From a virus: a stretch of 43,804 nt of DNA. A model generated the notes under the pieces. The model made no database searches and was not told the origin of the DNA. It saw only the letters and a program-made list of their open reading frames with translations. Positions 36,480-42,922 of this stretch are shown here, piece after piece (position 1 is the stretch's first letter; each line of letters opens with the position of its first letter). Location of the stretch: IMG/VR virus record IMGVR_UViG_3300047471_000080, positions 1 to 43,804 of that record. One strand, given 5' to 3'. A program made the translations under genes and the position numbers.

Positions 36480-36760
36480 TCGGCTACGAGGAAGCGATCC
36501 TGCAGGACCAACTCCGCGTGGCGCTGGACGCCAACGGCAACCCCATTGCGGGGAAGGTGCAGGTGCATTACCCGCGGGGGTCGGCCACGTTGCTCGCGTG
36601 CTTCTTCACGGACACGCCCGTGCGACTGGCCGTCGTGGCGCCGGATCAGGTCAGCGGGTTTACCAACTTCACCGTGAAGAATGGCAATCTGCTGATGACG
36701 CCGGACCGGGACAACTGCCCCGGCTCGATCATCCTGGGCGCCGGTCTCACGCAGCCATGA
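36476..36760 (+). CDS. Hypothetical beta-rich protein
   Basis: 94 residues, ATGA overlap. It is beta-rich, with LDANGNPIAGKVQVHYPRGS, TDTPVRLAVVAPDQVSGFTN and a closing GSIILGAGLTQP. No family was recognised. It is followed by an overlapping Cys-rich mini-gene. Confidence 0.6.
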   Translation: MIGYEEAILQDQLRVALDANGNPIAGKVQVHYPRGSATLLACFFTDTPVRLAVVAPDQVSGFTNFTVKNGNLLMTPDRDNCPGSIILGAGLTQP

Positions 36761-36864
36761 CGCCCTGTGCTGCCTGTCACCGGTGGGCGTGTGTCCAACT
36801 GGAAGGCAGCCTGGTCTACTGCCTTGCCTGCTGGTTCTATCATCGGCGGTTCCATGTCTCTTAG
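36757..36864 (+). CDS. 35-residue double-CxxC mini-protein
   Basis: ATGA overlap with the preceding gene. The product MTPCAACHRWACVQLEGSLV then YCLACWFYHRRFHVS has two CxxC pairs (C4/C7 and C22/C25), plus His and an extra Cys. That is enough for a single zinc-ribbon or knuckle. Its last codons overlap the start of the glycoside-hydrolase-like gene. The spacing of the Cys pairs supports a real folded peptide. Function unknown. Confidence 0.55.
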   Translation: MTPCAACHRWACVQLEGSLVYCLACWFYHRRFHVS

Positions 36865-37990
36865 GCGGACCCTTCTGCTGGCGGGCGGCGCGAGCGGCGG
36901 CGCCGGTCAGACGGGCCGGATCCACATCGACGGGCGCATGTTCCGCGATGAGCATGGCGCGGCGTGGTTATGGCGCGGTTGCACGGCCTTCACGCTCTAT
37001 CTGCTGTGGCTGACGGGCGGGGCCTCAGCGGTGGATGCGGTGCTGACGGATTGGTTCGCCGCTGCGGGCTCGAGTCCGTTTACCGTGGTGCGGGTGCTCG
37101 GGATGGTCAACTCGTTTGCCCATCTGCATCCGCAGGAGCATGCGGATTATTATGATCAACTTCAACCCTTCGTTCGTTATCTGTTTAGCCGATGGGCGGT
37201 GCGAGTCGAGTTCGTCATTTTCGCAGACAGCGGAGACATCCTCGCAGACGGTGATATTGATCCCCATGCAAGACGGGTTGCGGATCTCATTGCCGACGAA
37301 CCAAACGTCTTCATCGAAGTCGCGAACGAGCCATCACAGCACACAAACCTGAACGGCGGGGACCAGAAAGCCTACGAGATTTATCTGAGCATCACGGCCG
37401 CAGGCCGGATGATTGCCACGGGGGCCTATAGCTGGGAGCAGCCGGGGGACTACCTGACGGACCATACCCCACGGGAGGATTGGGTCCGCAAGGCCAACGA
37501 CCTCAAAGATGGCTGCGAGGCGACGAACCGCCCGACGGTGGGGGATGAGCCCATCGGGGCCGCGGAGGTGGCTATTCCCGGCAAGCGCGATAACGTGCCG
37601 TCGAAGTTCGCGCAGTATGCGGCGATTGCGGCCATGAACGGCTCGGGCTCGACGTTCCACAGTGACAATGGGATCCTGTGCCAGCTGTTCCAGCCGGTGC
37701 AGCGCGACTGTGCGGCGGCGTTCTTTGCGGCGGCGGCGTGGCCTCCCCCTGAGACGCAGTTGGCGCCTTATAACCGGGGGGGCTCGACACCCGGGTGCCA
37801 CTGGCCCTTCGGCCCCTCGATCTGTGAACACGATGACAGCATCGAGGTCCGCACGTTTGCGAAGATTCTCGAGCCGCAGGCGTGGGTGTGTCAGGTGGAG
37901 ACGACACGCACAGCCCCGACACCCTGCCCAGGATGGGCTATCGAGGCGCCAGGACCGTCGGTGGGCCTCACGGTCTTTCGTCGGGCCTAG
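36854..37990 (+). CDS. Clan GH-A (GH5-like) glycoside hydrolase-like protein
   Basis: 378 residues from ATG 36854. The sequence follows a TIM-barrel glycosidase: IHIDGRMFRDEHGAAWLWRG, then FTVVRVLGM (strand 2), VEFVIFADSG, and NVFIEVANEPSQH with NEP (158-160, acid/base Glu159). VGDEPIGAAE follows. Glu232 in GDEPIG is another conserved-looking acid, but the nucleophile cannot be assigned with certainty. It could degrade host polysaccharide. No signal peptide is evident, so it would work as a virion protein or after lysis. Bases 37110-37350 are less GC-rich than the rest. Confidence 0.7.
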   Translation: MSLRRTLLLAGGASGGAGQTGRIHIDGRMFRDEHGAAWLWRGCTAFTLYLLWLTGGASAVDAVLTDWFAAAGSSPFTVVRVLGMVNSFAHLHPQEHADYYDQLQPFVRYLFSRWAVRVEFVIFADSGDILADGDIDPHARRVADLIADEPNVFIEVANEPSQHTNLNGGDQKAYEIYLSITAAGRMIATGAYSWEQPGDYLTDHTPREDWVRKANDLKDGCEATNRPTVGDEPIGAAEVAIPGKRDNVPSKFAQYAAIAAMNGSGSTFHSDNGILCQLFQPVQRDCAAAFFAAAAWPPPETQLAPYNRGGSTPGCHWPFGPSICEHDDSIEVRTFAKILEPQAWVCQVETTRTAPTPCPGWAIEAPGPSVGLTVFRRA

Positions 37991-38181
37991 TGGCGGTCCC
38001 GAGGGGGAAGATTGATTTGCGGTCCTGCTGGGGGCATGGCCGACGGGGCGGGGATGTGTATTGGCTGCGGCCGACGGTGGATCGGCGCCGGGGCGGTCGG
38101 ACAAAGGTCGAACGCGGGCGACGGAGGACCGATGTGAAGCGGAAACCAAAGGAGCCAGAATGCCTGTCATTACCTTGCTGA
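37990..38181 (+). CDS. Arg-rich small protein (63 residues)
   Basis: GTG start overlapping the stop of the hydrolase-like gene (TAGTG). The product begins MAVPRGKIDLRSCWGHGRRG, continues with GDVYWLRPTVDRRR and is very basic. Small basic proteins of the form GHxRR...VxWxRP are frequent in phages. It overlaps the following membrane protein gene by 22 bases. A competing 33-codon frame at 38036-38137 has a CxxC but looks weaker. Confidence 0.45.
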   Translation: MAVPRGKIDLRSCWGHGRRGGDVYWLRPTVDRRRGGRTKVERGRRRTDVKRKPKEPECLSLPC

Positions 38182-38366
38182 TCTATATCGTGCTCGTGGC
38201 CTTGCTCGGGTTTCTCGCCGTGTGGGTGCTGGGGAAGCTGGCGCCGGGGCATCCGGCCATGATTGACAACGTGATTTGGGTGATCGTCGTGCTGGTGATT
38301 GTGCTCGAGGTGCTGTCAGCTTTCGGGTTGCTGGGGGCGGGGCCATTGGTTCCGAGGCTCCGATGA
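38160..38366 (+). CDS. Two-span membrane protein, holin candidate (Thivi_2564-like)
   Basis: 68 residues with a strong AAAGGAG site. Two hydrophobic helices (ITLLIYIVLVALLGFLAVWV at about 3-22 and VIWVIVVLVIVLEVLSAFGL at about 39-58) are separated by a short polar loop LGKLAPGHPAMIDN. The layout resembles the Thivi_2564 family of small membrane proteins and fits a class II holin. Together with the single-span protein at 35619 there are two holin candidates, and I cannot tell which one times lysis. Confidence 0.65.
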   Translation: MPVITLLIYIVLVALLGFLAVWVLGKLAPGHPAMIDNVIWVIVVLVIVLEVLSAFGLLGAGPLVPRLR

Positions 38367-38548
38367 AGCGAAAGAATCCGGCTGATCTGACGGGCCGCAA
38401 CCTGCGAGCCGCCAAGAAGCGCGAACTGTCCTTGCTTGACCTCATCATGAACCGGACCGGAACCCTCGATCATCGGGTCACGAACCTCAGCGATCTGCTC
38501 GATGGGGTGATCCGTCGCGTGGCTCGGCTGGAAAAGGCGTCCAAATGA
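38363..38548 (+). CDS. Small basic helical protein
   Basis: 61 residues, ATGA overlaps on both sides. It is basic at the start (MKRKNPADLTGRNLRAAKKR), then has a helix with heptad leucines (HRVTNLSDLLDGVIRRVARL). It lies between the holin candidate and a lipoprotein and may belong to the lysis group. Function unknown. Confidence 0.6.
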   Translation: MKRKNPADLTGRNLRAAKKRELSLLDLIMNRTGTLDHRVTNLSDLLDGVIRRVARLEKASK

Positions 38549-38901
38549 CCAAATATATTGCCCTGTTCGTTTTGTGCGGGTTCATCGTTATCCCTAGTGT
38601 CGGGTGTGCCGGCCAGAACCCGCCCATCCTGACGCCAGGAGCGGCTACAGCGCTCACGAATGGCCTGAATGCCCTGTCAGCCATCCTGCGAGCGCAGAAT
38701 GCCTCTCCGGGCATCCTCGCGGCGATTAGTGATGCGCAGGTGGCGATTGCCCAGGATGTGACAGGGCACTCATGGGGGCAGATTACGCGGACCTTACTGC
38801 AGGAGTTGTATAGCCAGTTACCCGTGGACGTGCTTAATCGGCCGGCGGTGTGGGCGGCGTTTGCGGCAGTGGAGATTGTGCTAGCAACAATCGGAGCTTA
38901 G
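38545..38901 (+). CDS. Putative lipoprotein
   Basis: 118 residues. N-terminal Lys, a hydrophobic stretch (YIALFVLCGFIVIPSVG) and a lipobox-like SVGC with Cys21 suggest a signal-peptidase II lipoprotein exported to the cell envelope. The rest is helical and Ala-rich. Lipoproteins near phage lysis genes can act as outer-membrane spanins; at 98 mature residues this is possible but not shown. The 3' end overlaps the minus-strand gene at 38834-39004 tail to tail by 68 bases. Confidence 0.65.
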   Translation: MTKYIALFVLCGFIVIPSVGCAGQNPPILTPGAATALTNGLNALSAILRAQNASPGILAAISDAQVAIAQDVTGHSWGQITRTLLQELYSQLPVDVLNRPAVWAAFAAVEIVLATIGA

Positions 38902-39004
38902 CTTCTAAGAGCTGGTAGTCGCGCACGGAGGCATAGAGCGCGTCATTGAAGAGGCGGGCCTCGGCGCGCAGGGTCTCGAGTTCGGCGCGTTCGTCGTCAG
39001 TCAT
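38834..39004 (-). CDS. Small charged helical protein (56 residues)
   Basis: Minus strand, ATG at 39004. The product is MTDDERAELETLRAEARLFN, then DALYASVRDYQLLEAKLRLL, ending in a Pro-rich LPQTPPTPPAD. A regular charged helix suggests a coiled coil. It begins three bases after the stop of the coat-like gene on the same strand, so it is probably the last gene of the minus operon. It overlaps the lipoprotein gene end to end. Confidence 0.6.
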   Translation of the reverse strand: MTDDERAELETLRAEARLFNDALYASVRDYQLLEAKLRLLLAQSPLPQTPPTPPAD

Positions 39005-39007
39005 GCC

Positions 39008-39676
39008 CTAGATTTTCCCGGTTAGCACATCAATGCGCAGCGTCTCTTTGAACTCACCATCGACTGGATCAAAATAAGCGCCTTGGATGGTCCGCAGGGC
39101 TGCGCCTGTCCGTTGACTTGACGCCCGAGAACTAGATACAGGCCCAGTTGGTAATGGTAGTTCACCAAACACCACGCGCTCAGGCAGACGTGCGGTCAGC
39201 GCATTCACGGCCGGTCGGATCGTATGCTCCACGAAGGCAGATCGGTTGACTTTGCCGTGTGGCATGTCACAGGAGACCTGATATTGGTCGGTCAGCATGA
39301 CGGGCGTGCTCCCCATCAGCATGGATTCGCCCCACTTCGGCGGCGTGCGCACGTTGACCGTGTGGCCGATCTGGTGTCCGACGAACTGCCGGTCGTAGTA
39401 GCGATCGAAGGTCTTGGTCAACGTCAGGTTGTTCTCCAAGATCTTCAGCGCCTCCCGCGTCACCCAGTCCGGCGTCAACCAGACGTAGCCGTCGTCCCCG
39501 AGTAGGTAGATCGACTTCGTCGGTGTCCACAGGAGTTTCTCGACGTCGATCAGCGGAGCAATGGCTACGCCTGCGGCGGTGCCTCCAAGGAACTGCAGGA
39601 AGCGGCGACGGTCAATGCCGCTCGGCTGCACCTTCGGCCCGTTGAGCCATGCGAGGGCTTGGTCAAGAATGCCCAT
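39008..39676 (-). CDS. Tat-leader-like protein with coat-protein-like segment
   Basis: 222 residues. Residues about 20-45 carry DRRRFLQFLGGTAAGVAIAP, a twin-arginine-type leader pattern (RRxFL then a hydrophobic stretch). Residues about 63-115 (LTPDWVTREALKILENNLTL, KTFDRYYDRQF, VGHQIGHTVNVRTPPKWG) resemble the N-terminal arm of P22-type coat proteins, including the coat gene at 10056 (WLTTEGLRLLTNKLA, VGETVRVPRP). The C-terminal part is different and includes AALRTIQGAYFDPVDGEFKE. Function unknown; it may be a minor capsid-like or regulatory protein. Real export is not shown. Confidence 0.65.
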   Translation of the reverse strand: MGILDQALAWLNGPKVQPSGIDRRRFLQFLGGTAAGVAIAPLIDVEKLLWTPTKSIYLLGDDGYVWLTPDWVTREALKILENNLTLTKTFDRYYDRQFVGHQIGHTVNVRTPPKWGESMLMGSTPVMLTDQYQVSCDMPHGKVNRSAFVEHTIRPAVNALTARLPERVVFGELPLPTGPVSSSRASSQRTGAALRTIQGAYFDPVDGEFKETLRIDVLTGKI

Positions 39677-39820
39677 TTAGGCGGCTTTACCCTTAGCGCG
39701 TGCCCATCGCGCCTGTACAGCCTTGCGGCCCTGTTCGCTGAGTTGCGCGGCGGTGAGTTTCCGTCCTCGTGCTCGGCCGCCACAGGCCGCCCGTTGCTTG
39801 TTCGTCATCTTCCTTGCCAT
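39677..39820 (-). CDS. Small basic protein (47 residues)
   Basis: Minus strand, ATG at 39820, its stop directly abutting the start of the coat-like gene. The product MARKMTNKQRAACGGRARGR continues KLTAAQLSEQGRKAVQARWA and ends RAKGKAA. The motif GRKAxxARWAKxK is common in short basic phage and bacterial proteins and suggests nucleic-acid contact. Its ATG touches the inverted repeat at 39821, so the repeat may control it. Confidence 0.6.
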   Translation of the reverse strand: MARKMTNKQRAACGGRARGRKLTAAQLSEQGRKAVQARWARAKGKAA

Positions 39821-39895
39821 TAAGCACGTAGTCTAGCACGAAGATTATTTTTGTGCGGCATCATTATTTACTTGACTACGTGCTTATACGTGCTA
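39821..39895. promoter_or_regulatory. Divergent operator region with perfect 13-bp inverted repeat
   Basis: TAAGCACGTAGTC (39821-39833) and its exact reverse complement GACTACGTGCTTA (39874-39886) flank 40 AT-rich bases. Related half-sites TAGCACG (39834-39840) and CGTGCTA (39889-39895) follow each. Centres of the 13-mers are 53 bases apart, about five helical turns. The region separates the only minus-strand operon from the plus-strand early genes. It looks like operators for a regulator controlling both directions. Confidence 0.7.
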
Positions 39896-39899
39896 ATCT
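39872..39899 (+). promoter_or_regulatory. Possible rightward early promoter
   Basis: TTGACT (39872-39877, five of six bases of a -35 box) is followed after 16 bases by TAATCT (39894-39899, a weak -10). The right half of the inverted repeat overlaps this promoter, so a bound regulator would block it. The transcript would start very near the ATG at 39906, giving little or no leader. Confidence 0.4.
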
Positions 39900-39905
39900 A
39901 CCGGT

Positions 39906-40112
39906 ATGGAACACACACGATTCGTTGACGCCTTCGGATTCACTTACCTGCAGCACAAGGCGCTAGCGCAGGATTGGTGCCGTTGGAACGGCCAGAAGGG
40001 CACTGAGAAGCAGGCGGTGCGGGTGATGCGCCAACTGTCCTCAGGTGACTTGTCGAGAATGCTTCAGAAGCGTGGCGTGGTCACGCTCGGCGTCACGGCG
40101 GTGGCACTGTGA
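39906..40112 (+). CDS. Hypothetical first early gene
   Basis: 68 residues (MEHTRFVDAFGFTYLQHKAL). No ribosome binding site is evident between the operator and the ATG, so it may be leaderless. It contains EKQAVRVMRQLSSGDLSRML, which could be helical. As the first gene after the divergent operator it is a candidate regulator, but I see no clear helix-turn-helix. Confidence 0.55.
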   Translation: MEHTRFVDAFGFTYLQHKALAQDWCRWNGQKGTEKQAVRVMRQLSSGDLSRMLQKRGVVTLGVTAVAL

Positions 40113-40321
40113 GCGCCCCAATTACCGCAGCGACCTCCGATGACGTGCTCCGCATTGCGGTGGGGCTGGACGACCTGCGACGGCGGCTGAAGGTCGAAGC
40201 CGGCGCGGGCAACTACGAGGGCGTGATGGCGATCTACGCGTCGATGCGGGGGATTGAGTTGGACGTAATGAGCCTGACGACGCTGGCGGGGAAGCTGGCG
40301 ACGGATCTGGTGATGCGATGA
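40109..40321 (+). CDS. Hypothetical small protein
   Basis: 70 residues, GTGA overlap with the previous gene. Entirely helical by composition (VLRIAVGLDDLRRRLKVEAG). No family was recognised. Coupled to its neighbours in the early operon. Confidence 0.6.
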   Translation: MSAPITAATSDDVLRIAVGLDDLRRRLKVEAGAGNYEGVMAIYASMRGIELDVMSLTTLAGKLATDLVMR

Positions 40322-40524
40322 ATCCAATGCTGACGGCCCATTCGCACATCTTCGATATATGGCCTACCGACGAACATTCCGATCGAGTTTATTGCTTAGT
40401 CTGTGGCTTCGCCATCCCTGTCAAGGCGCTTCGGTCAAAGGTGAATCTCACAGCAATGACGGCATTGAGCAATGCAACGGATCGGGTCCGCGATCTGGTC
40501 AAGGATAAAGGTGAGGCCAAATGA
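40318..40524 (+). CDS. Small CxxC protein
   Basis: 68 residues, ATGA overlap. A CLVC pair (VYCLVCGFAI) near the middle and His residues near the start (HSHIFDIWPTDEH) could bind one metal ion. The C-terminal half is helical. Function unknown. The base composition is somewhat less GC-rich than its neighbours. Confidence 0.6.
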   Translation: MNPMLTAHSHIFDIWPTDEHSDRVYCLVCGFAIPVKALRSKVNLTAMTALSNATDRVRDLVKDKGEAK

Positions 40525-40655
40525 CCGCGCAATTCTGGCTCTACTTCGCCACGGCGCTGCTGATGCTGGGGTTTGTGTGGGGCGTGGTGGACGTGCTGGG
40601 CTCTGGATTGGTGCGGGCCTATCGGCGGTATCAGGTGCGGAAGGAGTGCAAATGA
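40521..40655 (+). CDS. Single-span membrane mini-protein (44 residues)
   Basis: ATGA overlaps at both ends. The product MTAQFWLYFATALLMLGFVW continues GVVDVLGSGLVRAYRRY and ends QVRKECK. One hydrophobic helix with positive residues after it suggests an inner-membrane protein with the N terminus outside. Function unknown; such mini-proteins in early operons often modulate host functions (inference). Confidence 0.6.
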   Translation: MTAQFWLYFATALLMLGFVWGVVDVLGSGLVRAYRRYQVRKECK

Positions 40656-40912
40656 GACACATCTATACGGATTTACTGGGGCCGTTCCGCGCCGATGCCT
40701 ACTGCTCGAGCAAGGCCATCGTGGTGCCGCGGGAGGATACGTGGCCGCTGGTGCTGTTCACGTTCGAATCGCATGACGTGGCGTGCGCGGCGTTTCGGGC
40801 ATGGGAGCAGGAGTCCAAGACGTTCGCGGAGAAGGTGCGCGAGAACCTGCCGCTGCCGCCGTTTCCGATTCTGCCGGGGGGTAAGTTTCTACCAAAGAGG
40901 GGGGAGCAGTAA
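40652..40912 (+). CDS. Hypothetical protein
   Basis: 86 residues from ATG 40652 with a strong GGAAGGAG site. It has a mixed fold with beta segments (MRHIYTDLLGPFRADAYCSS, WPLVLFTFESHDVACAAF) and a Pro-rich C terminus (LPLPPFPILPGGKFLPKRG). No family was recognised. The stop overlaps the start of the SSB-like gene. Confidence 0.6.
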   Translation: MRHIYTDLLGPFRADAYCSSKAIVVPREDTWPLVLFTFESHDVACAAFRAWEQESKTFAEKVRENLPLPPFPILPGGKFLPKRGEQ

Positions 40913-41310
40913 TGGACATCCGTAACGAGTTTCCAAGCAAGTTTCTGAAGGCATCGGACCTGGGGCTGAATCAGCCCGTGGTGGTCATTGATCGGGTGGA
41001 GCGGGAGAAGGTGGGCCGCGGGCAGGAGACTAAGCCGGTGCTGTTCTTTTCCGGCAAGGAAAAGGGGCTGGTGCTGAACAAAACCAACAGCAACAAGCTC
41101 ATCGAACTGACCGGCTCGGCGGTGACGGAGGAGTGGCAGGGCTTCCGGGTGATCATCTACGCCACGACCACGGAGTTTGGCGGGGAGACCGTGGAGTGCA
41201 TCCGGGTGAAGGCCGCGAAGCAGAACGGGGCGGCTCCGAAGCCGGCGCCGGTTCCAGCGGCAGAGGTATTCAGCCATGACCATGCCGACGAAGACGACGT
41301 CCCTTTCTAA
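40912..41310 (+). CDS. SSB-like OB-fold phage protein with acidic tip
   Basis: 132 residues, TAATG junction. The core (MDIRNEFPSKFLKASDLGLN, KPVLFFSGKEKGLVLNKTNS, WQGFRVIIYATTTEFGGETV, ECIRVKAA) matches a widespread phage family with a beta-rich, probably OB-like fold. The C terminus is a flexible Pro/Ala linker ending in acidic DHADEDDVPF. That closely resembles the DDDIPF tip by which bacterial SSB recruits replication and repair proteins. A single-stranded-DNA or SSB-mimic role is inferred. It is the clearest replication-related gene in the window. Confidence 0.72.
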   Translation: MDIRNEFPSKFLKASDLGLNQPVVVIDRVEREKVGRGQETKPVLFFSGKEKGLVLNKTNSNKLIELTGSAVTEEWQGFRVIIYATTTEFGGETVECIRVKAAKQNGAAPKPAPVPAAEVFSHDHADEDDVPF

Positions 41311-41563
41311 ATCGGTGACGGTGAAGATCCAGCGGGTGGGGGAGAGTCCCACTCGCGTGCCGGGGCTGCGGTCGTTCACGATTGACGCGGCCCCTGACCT
41401 CGAGCGGCCGGAGACACTGGGGTTGCAGTTTCAGACGATTGACCCGTGGAAGGCGACGTTGTGCGACCGGGCGAGACAGACGGGGCGTCCGGTGCGGGTG
41501 ACGTGGAAGCGCACGACGTATGGCAAGACGCTGACGAAGGTGCAGTTTGTGGAGCGAGTCTGA
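41276..41563 (+). CDS. Hypothetical beta-rich protein
   Basis: 95 residues, or 93 from a second ATG at 41282. It overlaps the SSB-like gene by 35 bases. It is beta-rich with VTVKIQRVGESPTRVPGLRS and RPVRVTWKRTTYGKTLTKVQ, possibly a small OB or SH3-like barrel. No family was recognised. Its coupling with the SSB-like gene suggests a shared pathway. Confidence 0.6.
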   Translation: MTMPTKTTSLSKSVTVKIQRVGESPTRVPGLRSFTIDAAPDLERPETLGLQFQTIDPWKATLCDRARQTGRPVRVTWKRTTYGKTLTKVQFVERV

Positions 41564-41769
41564 TGCCTGAGATGAGTCCTGACCTGAAGGCGAAGCTGGC
41601 GCAGGAAGCCGATCCGGCCTGCGAGGAATGCGACGGCACGGGGATCGTGTCGGTCATCTGGAACAACAATCCAGACCGGGAAGAGGACACGATCTGCGAC
41701 TGTATTGTCGGCCACGGGATGCCGGACTGGCTTGAGGCGTTTGAGCCACGTGATCGGTGGGAACCATGA
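41563..41769 (+). CDS. Small DnaJ-like Cys-motif protein
   Basis: 68 residues, TGATG junction. CEECDGTGIV is the CxxCxGxG repeat of DnaJ-type zinc domains, and DTICDCIVGHG supplies further Cys. Probably a single zinc-binding module. Function unknown; phages often carry such stand-alone modules. Confidence 0.65.
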   Translation: MPEMSPDLKAKLAQEADPACEECDGTGIVSVIWNNNPDREEDTICDCIVGHGMPDWLEAFEPRDRWEP

Positions 41770-42098
41770 TGTTCCCGAAAGTGACCCCCACGCGGGACCG
41801 GATCGACCAGAAGCGGGACCAAGATAAGAAACTGCGGGACGCCATTGTGGCGGTCTGGGCGCGGGATGCTTCCACCTGTCGGGCGTGTGGGCGGCGGGTG
41901 CGGCGCAGTAACAGCGGGGTGGCGCTCCGTGGTCACGTCCACCATGTGGTCAAGCGCAGCCAGTCGAAAAGCCTCCGCAGTGACCCTGCCAATCTCTTAC
42001 TTTTGTGCCAAATTTGTCACAGTGATGTGCATACGTATGACCTGGTGATTGCCGGCACGGTGGGGCACTTCACGTTCACGAAAGCGAGGCGGCAGTGA
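41766..42098 (+). CDS. HNH endonuclease-like protein
   Basis: 110 residues, ATGA overlap. It has a classic HNH zinc layout: CRACG (C38, C41), the catalytic GHVHHVVKRSQSK (His59/His60), the DPANLLLLC segment (Asn76) and CQICHSDVH (C81, C84). HNH proteins of this size near early genes act in packaging or as free-standing nucleases. The ordinary position within the operon and matching base composition suggest a resident gene and not a recent insertion. Confidence 0.8.
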   Translation: MMFPKVTPTRDRIDQKRDQDKKLRDAIVAVWARDASTCRACGRRVRRSNSGVALRGHVHHVVKRSQSKSLRSDPANLLLLCQICHSDVHTYDLVIAGTVGHFTFTKARRQ

Positions 42099-42316
42099 CT
42101 GACCGGCTCAAGGGCTGCGTGGTCGTTTTTTCTCAAGATTTCAGGGAGGACGACGTGGACAGCGTGCTGTCGGCGATCCGTCATATTCGAGGCGTGGCTG
42201 AAGTGACCTCTTTAATAGCGAATACTGACGACTATCTGGCCCGTGCCCGAGTGCGTTATGAGTTGCGTGATGCCCTCTGGGAGACATTCGCCCAAGTCAC
42301 GAAGGATCCGTCATGA
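42095..42316 (+). CDS. Conserved phage protein of unknown function
   Basis: 73 residues, GTG start. The pattern VVVFSQDFREDDVDSVLSAI, RHIRGVAEVTSLIANTDDYL, ARARVRYELRDALWE is shared by a small family found in many phages (KD/DFREDDAxxIxxAIxxIxGVxxVxxxxxxxxDYxAxxRVRxEL). The fold looks ferredoxin-like. The function is not known to me. Confidence 0.7.
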   Translation: MTDRLKGCVVVFSQDFREDDVDSVLSAIRHIRGVAEVTSLIANTDDYLARARVRYELRDALWETFAQVTKDPS

Positions 42317-42513
42317 GAGCCTTCCTTGCCCGCCTGTTCCCGTCCCGCTCGTCCTACGTCTCCCCTGAGTGGCTGGATGCCTTAGCGAACCGGGGAAGCA
42401 CGGAGGGGTGGACGGAGGCGCCTCGGATTGACTGGCAGGCCAACACGTATACCGGCCCTAGGACGCGCCAGGATGTCCCACAGGGCACGATCAGGATCAG
42501 GCTGGATGTATGA
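42313..42513 (+). CDS. Hypothetical small protein
   Basis: 66 residues, ATGA overlap. A basic N terminus (MRAFLARLFPSRSSYVSPEW) is followed by a polar C-terminal half. No family was recognised. Confidence 0.55.
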   Translation: MRAFLARLFPSRSSYVSPEWLDALANRGSTEGWTEAPRIDWQANTYTGPRTRQDVPQGTIRIRLDV

Positions 42514-42671
42514 CGCCACAGGAACTAGACGAAGCGGTGGAGGCGGTCTCTCAGGAGATTGCCGAGGTGTTACTGGAGCATGATCCTATCGTGGCGATGT
42601 TGGCGATGATGAAGGTGATTAGCGTCAGCCTCTCCCGGCATCTTGAGGATTCTGGAGTGACCATCCAGTGA
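42510..42671 (+). CDS. Small acidic helical protein (53 residues)
   Basis: ATGA overlap upstream and GTGA overlap downstream. The product MTPQELDEAVEAVSQEIAEV continues LLEHDPIVAMLAMMKVISVS and ends LSRHLEDSGVTIQ. A charged helix makes up most of it. Its last 16 codons are duplicated at the window start (1-48). Function unknown; it is coupled to the winged-helix gene. Confidence 0.65.
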   Translation: MTPQELDEAVEAVSQEIAEVLLEHDPIVAMLAMMKVISVSLSRHLEDSGVTIQ

Positions 42672-42705
42672 CGCAGGGCACCCTGAGCTACACGCCGAAG
42701 TCCCT
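42624..42705 (+). repeat. 82-bp segment identical to the window start
   Basis: Identical to 1-82. Homology then continues with substitutions through the winged-helix gene. The left copy begins at the very first base of the window, so an assembly fork cannot be excluded. Confidence 0.9.
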
Positions 42706-42922
42706 CAACCCTACGAGCCTGACGGGGCGGGTGTATGCCCTGCTGGACGCGCACCGGGGGCAGTGGGTGGACGGGCGGGAGATCGCCCAGGTCGGCGGCT
42801 ATGCGGGGTGGTCGGCGCGGGTGCGGGATCTGCGGAAGTTGGGGTATGTCGTGGAAAATCGCCAGCGAACCGTGAAGCTTGCAACTTCAAACATCGTGAT
42901 TACGGAATATCGTCTTGTCTGA
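42668..42922 (+). CDS. Small winged-helix-like protein, right-end copy
   Basis: 84 residues, GTG start overlapping the previous stop. It is a paralogue of the protein at 45-287 with the same N-terminal three quarters. The C terminus (VENRQRTVKLATSNIVITEY then RLV) differs from the left copy. From about codon 62 the DNA is less GC-rich, matching the adjoining HNH gene. This suggests that the 3' end arrived with the HNH insertion. Likely DNA-binding. Confidence 0.72.
   Translation: MTQGTLSYTPKSLNPTSLTGRVYALLDAHRGQWVDGREIAQVGGYAGWSARVRDLRKLGYVVENRQRTVKLATSNIVITEYRLV

Noticed and set aside
38036-38137. 33-codon frame with a CxxC
   Set aside because: It lies inside a longer coupled Arg-rich frame (37990-38181), lacks a binding site and has a single CxxC only.
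39224-39505. Plus-strand open frame inside the leftward coat-like gene
   Set aside because: The minus-strand frame shows the Tat-like leader and coat-like segment. The plus-strand frame has no recognisable features.
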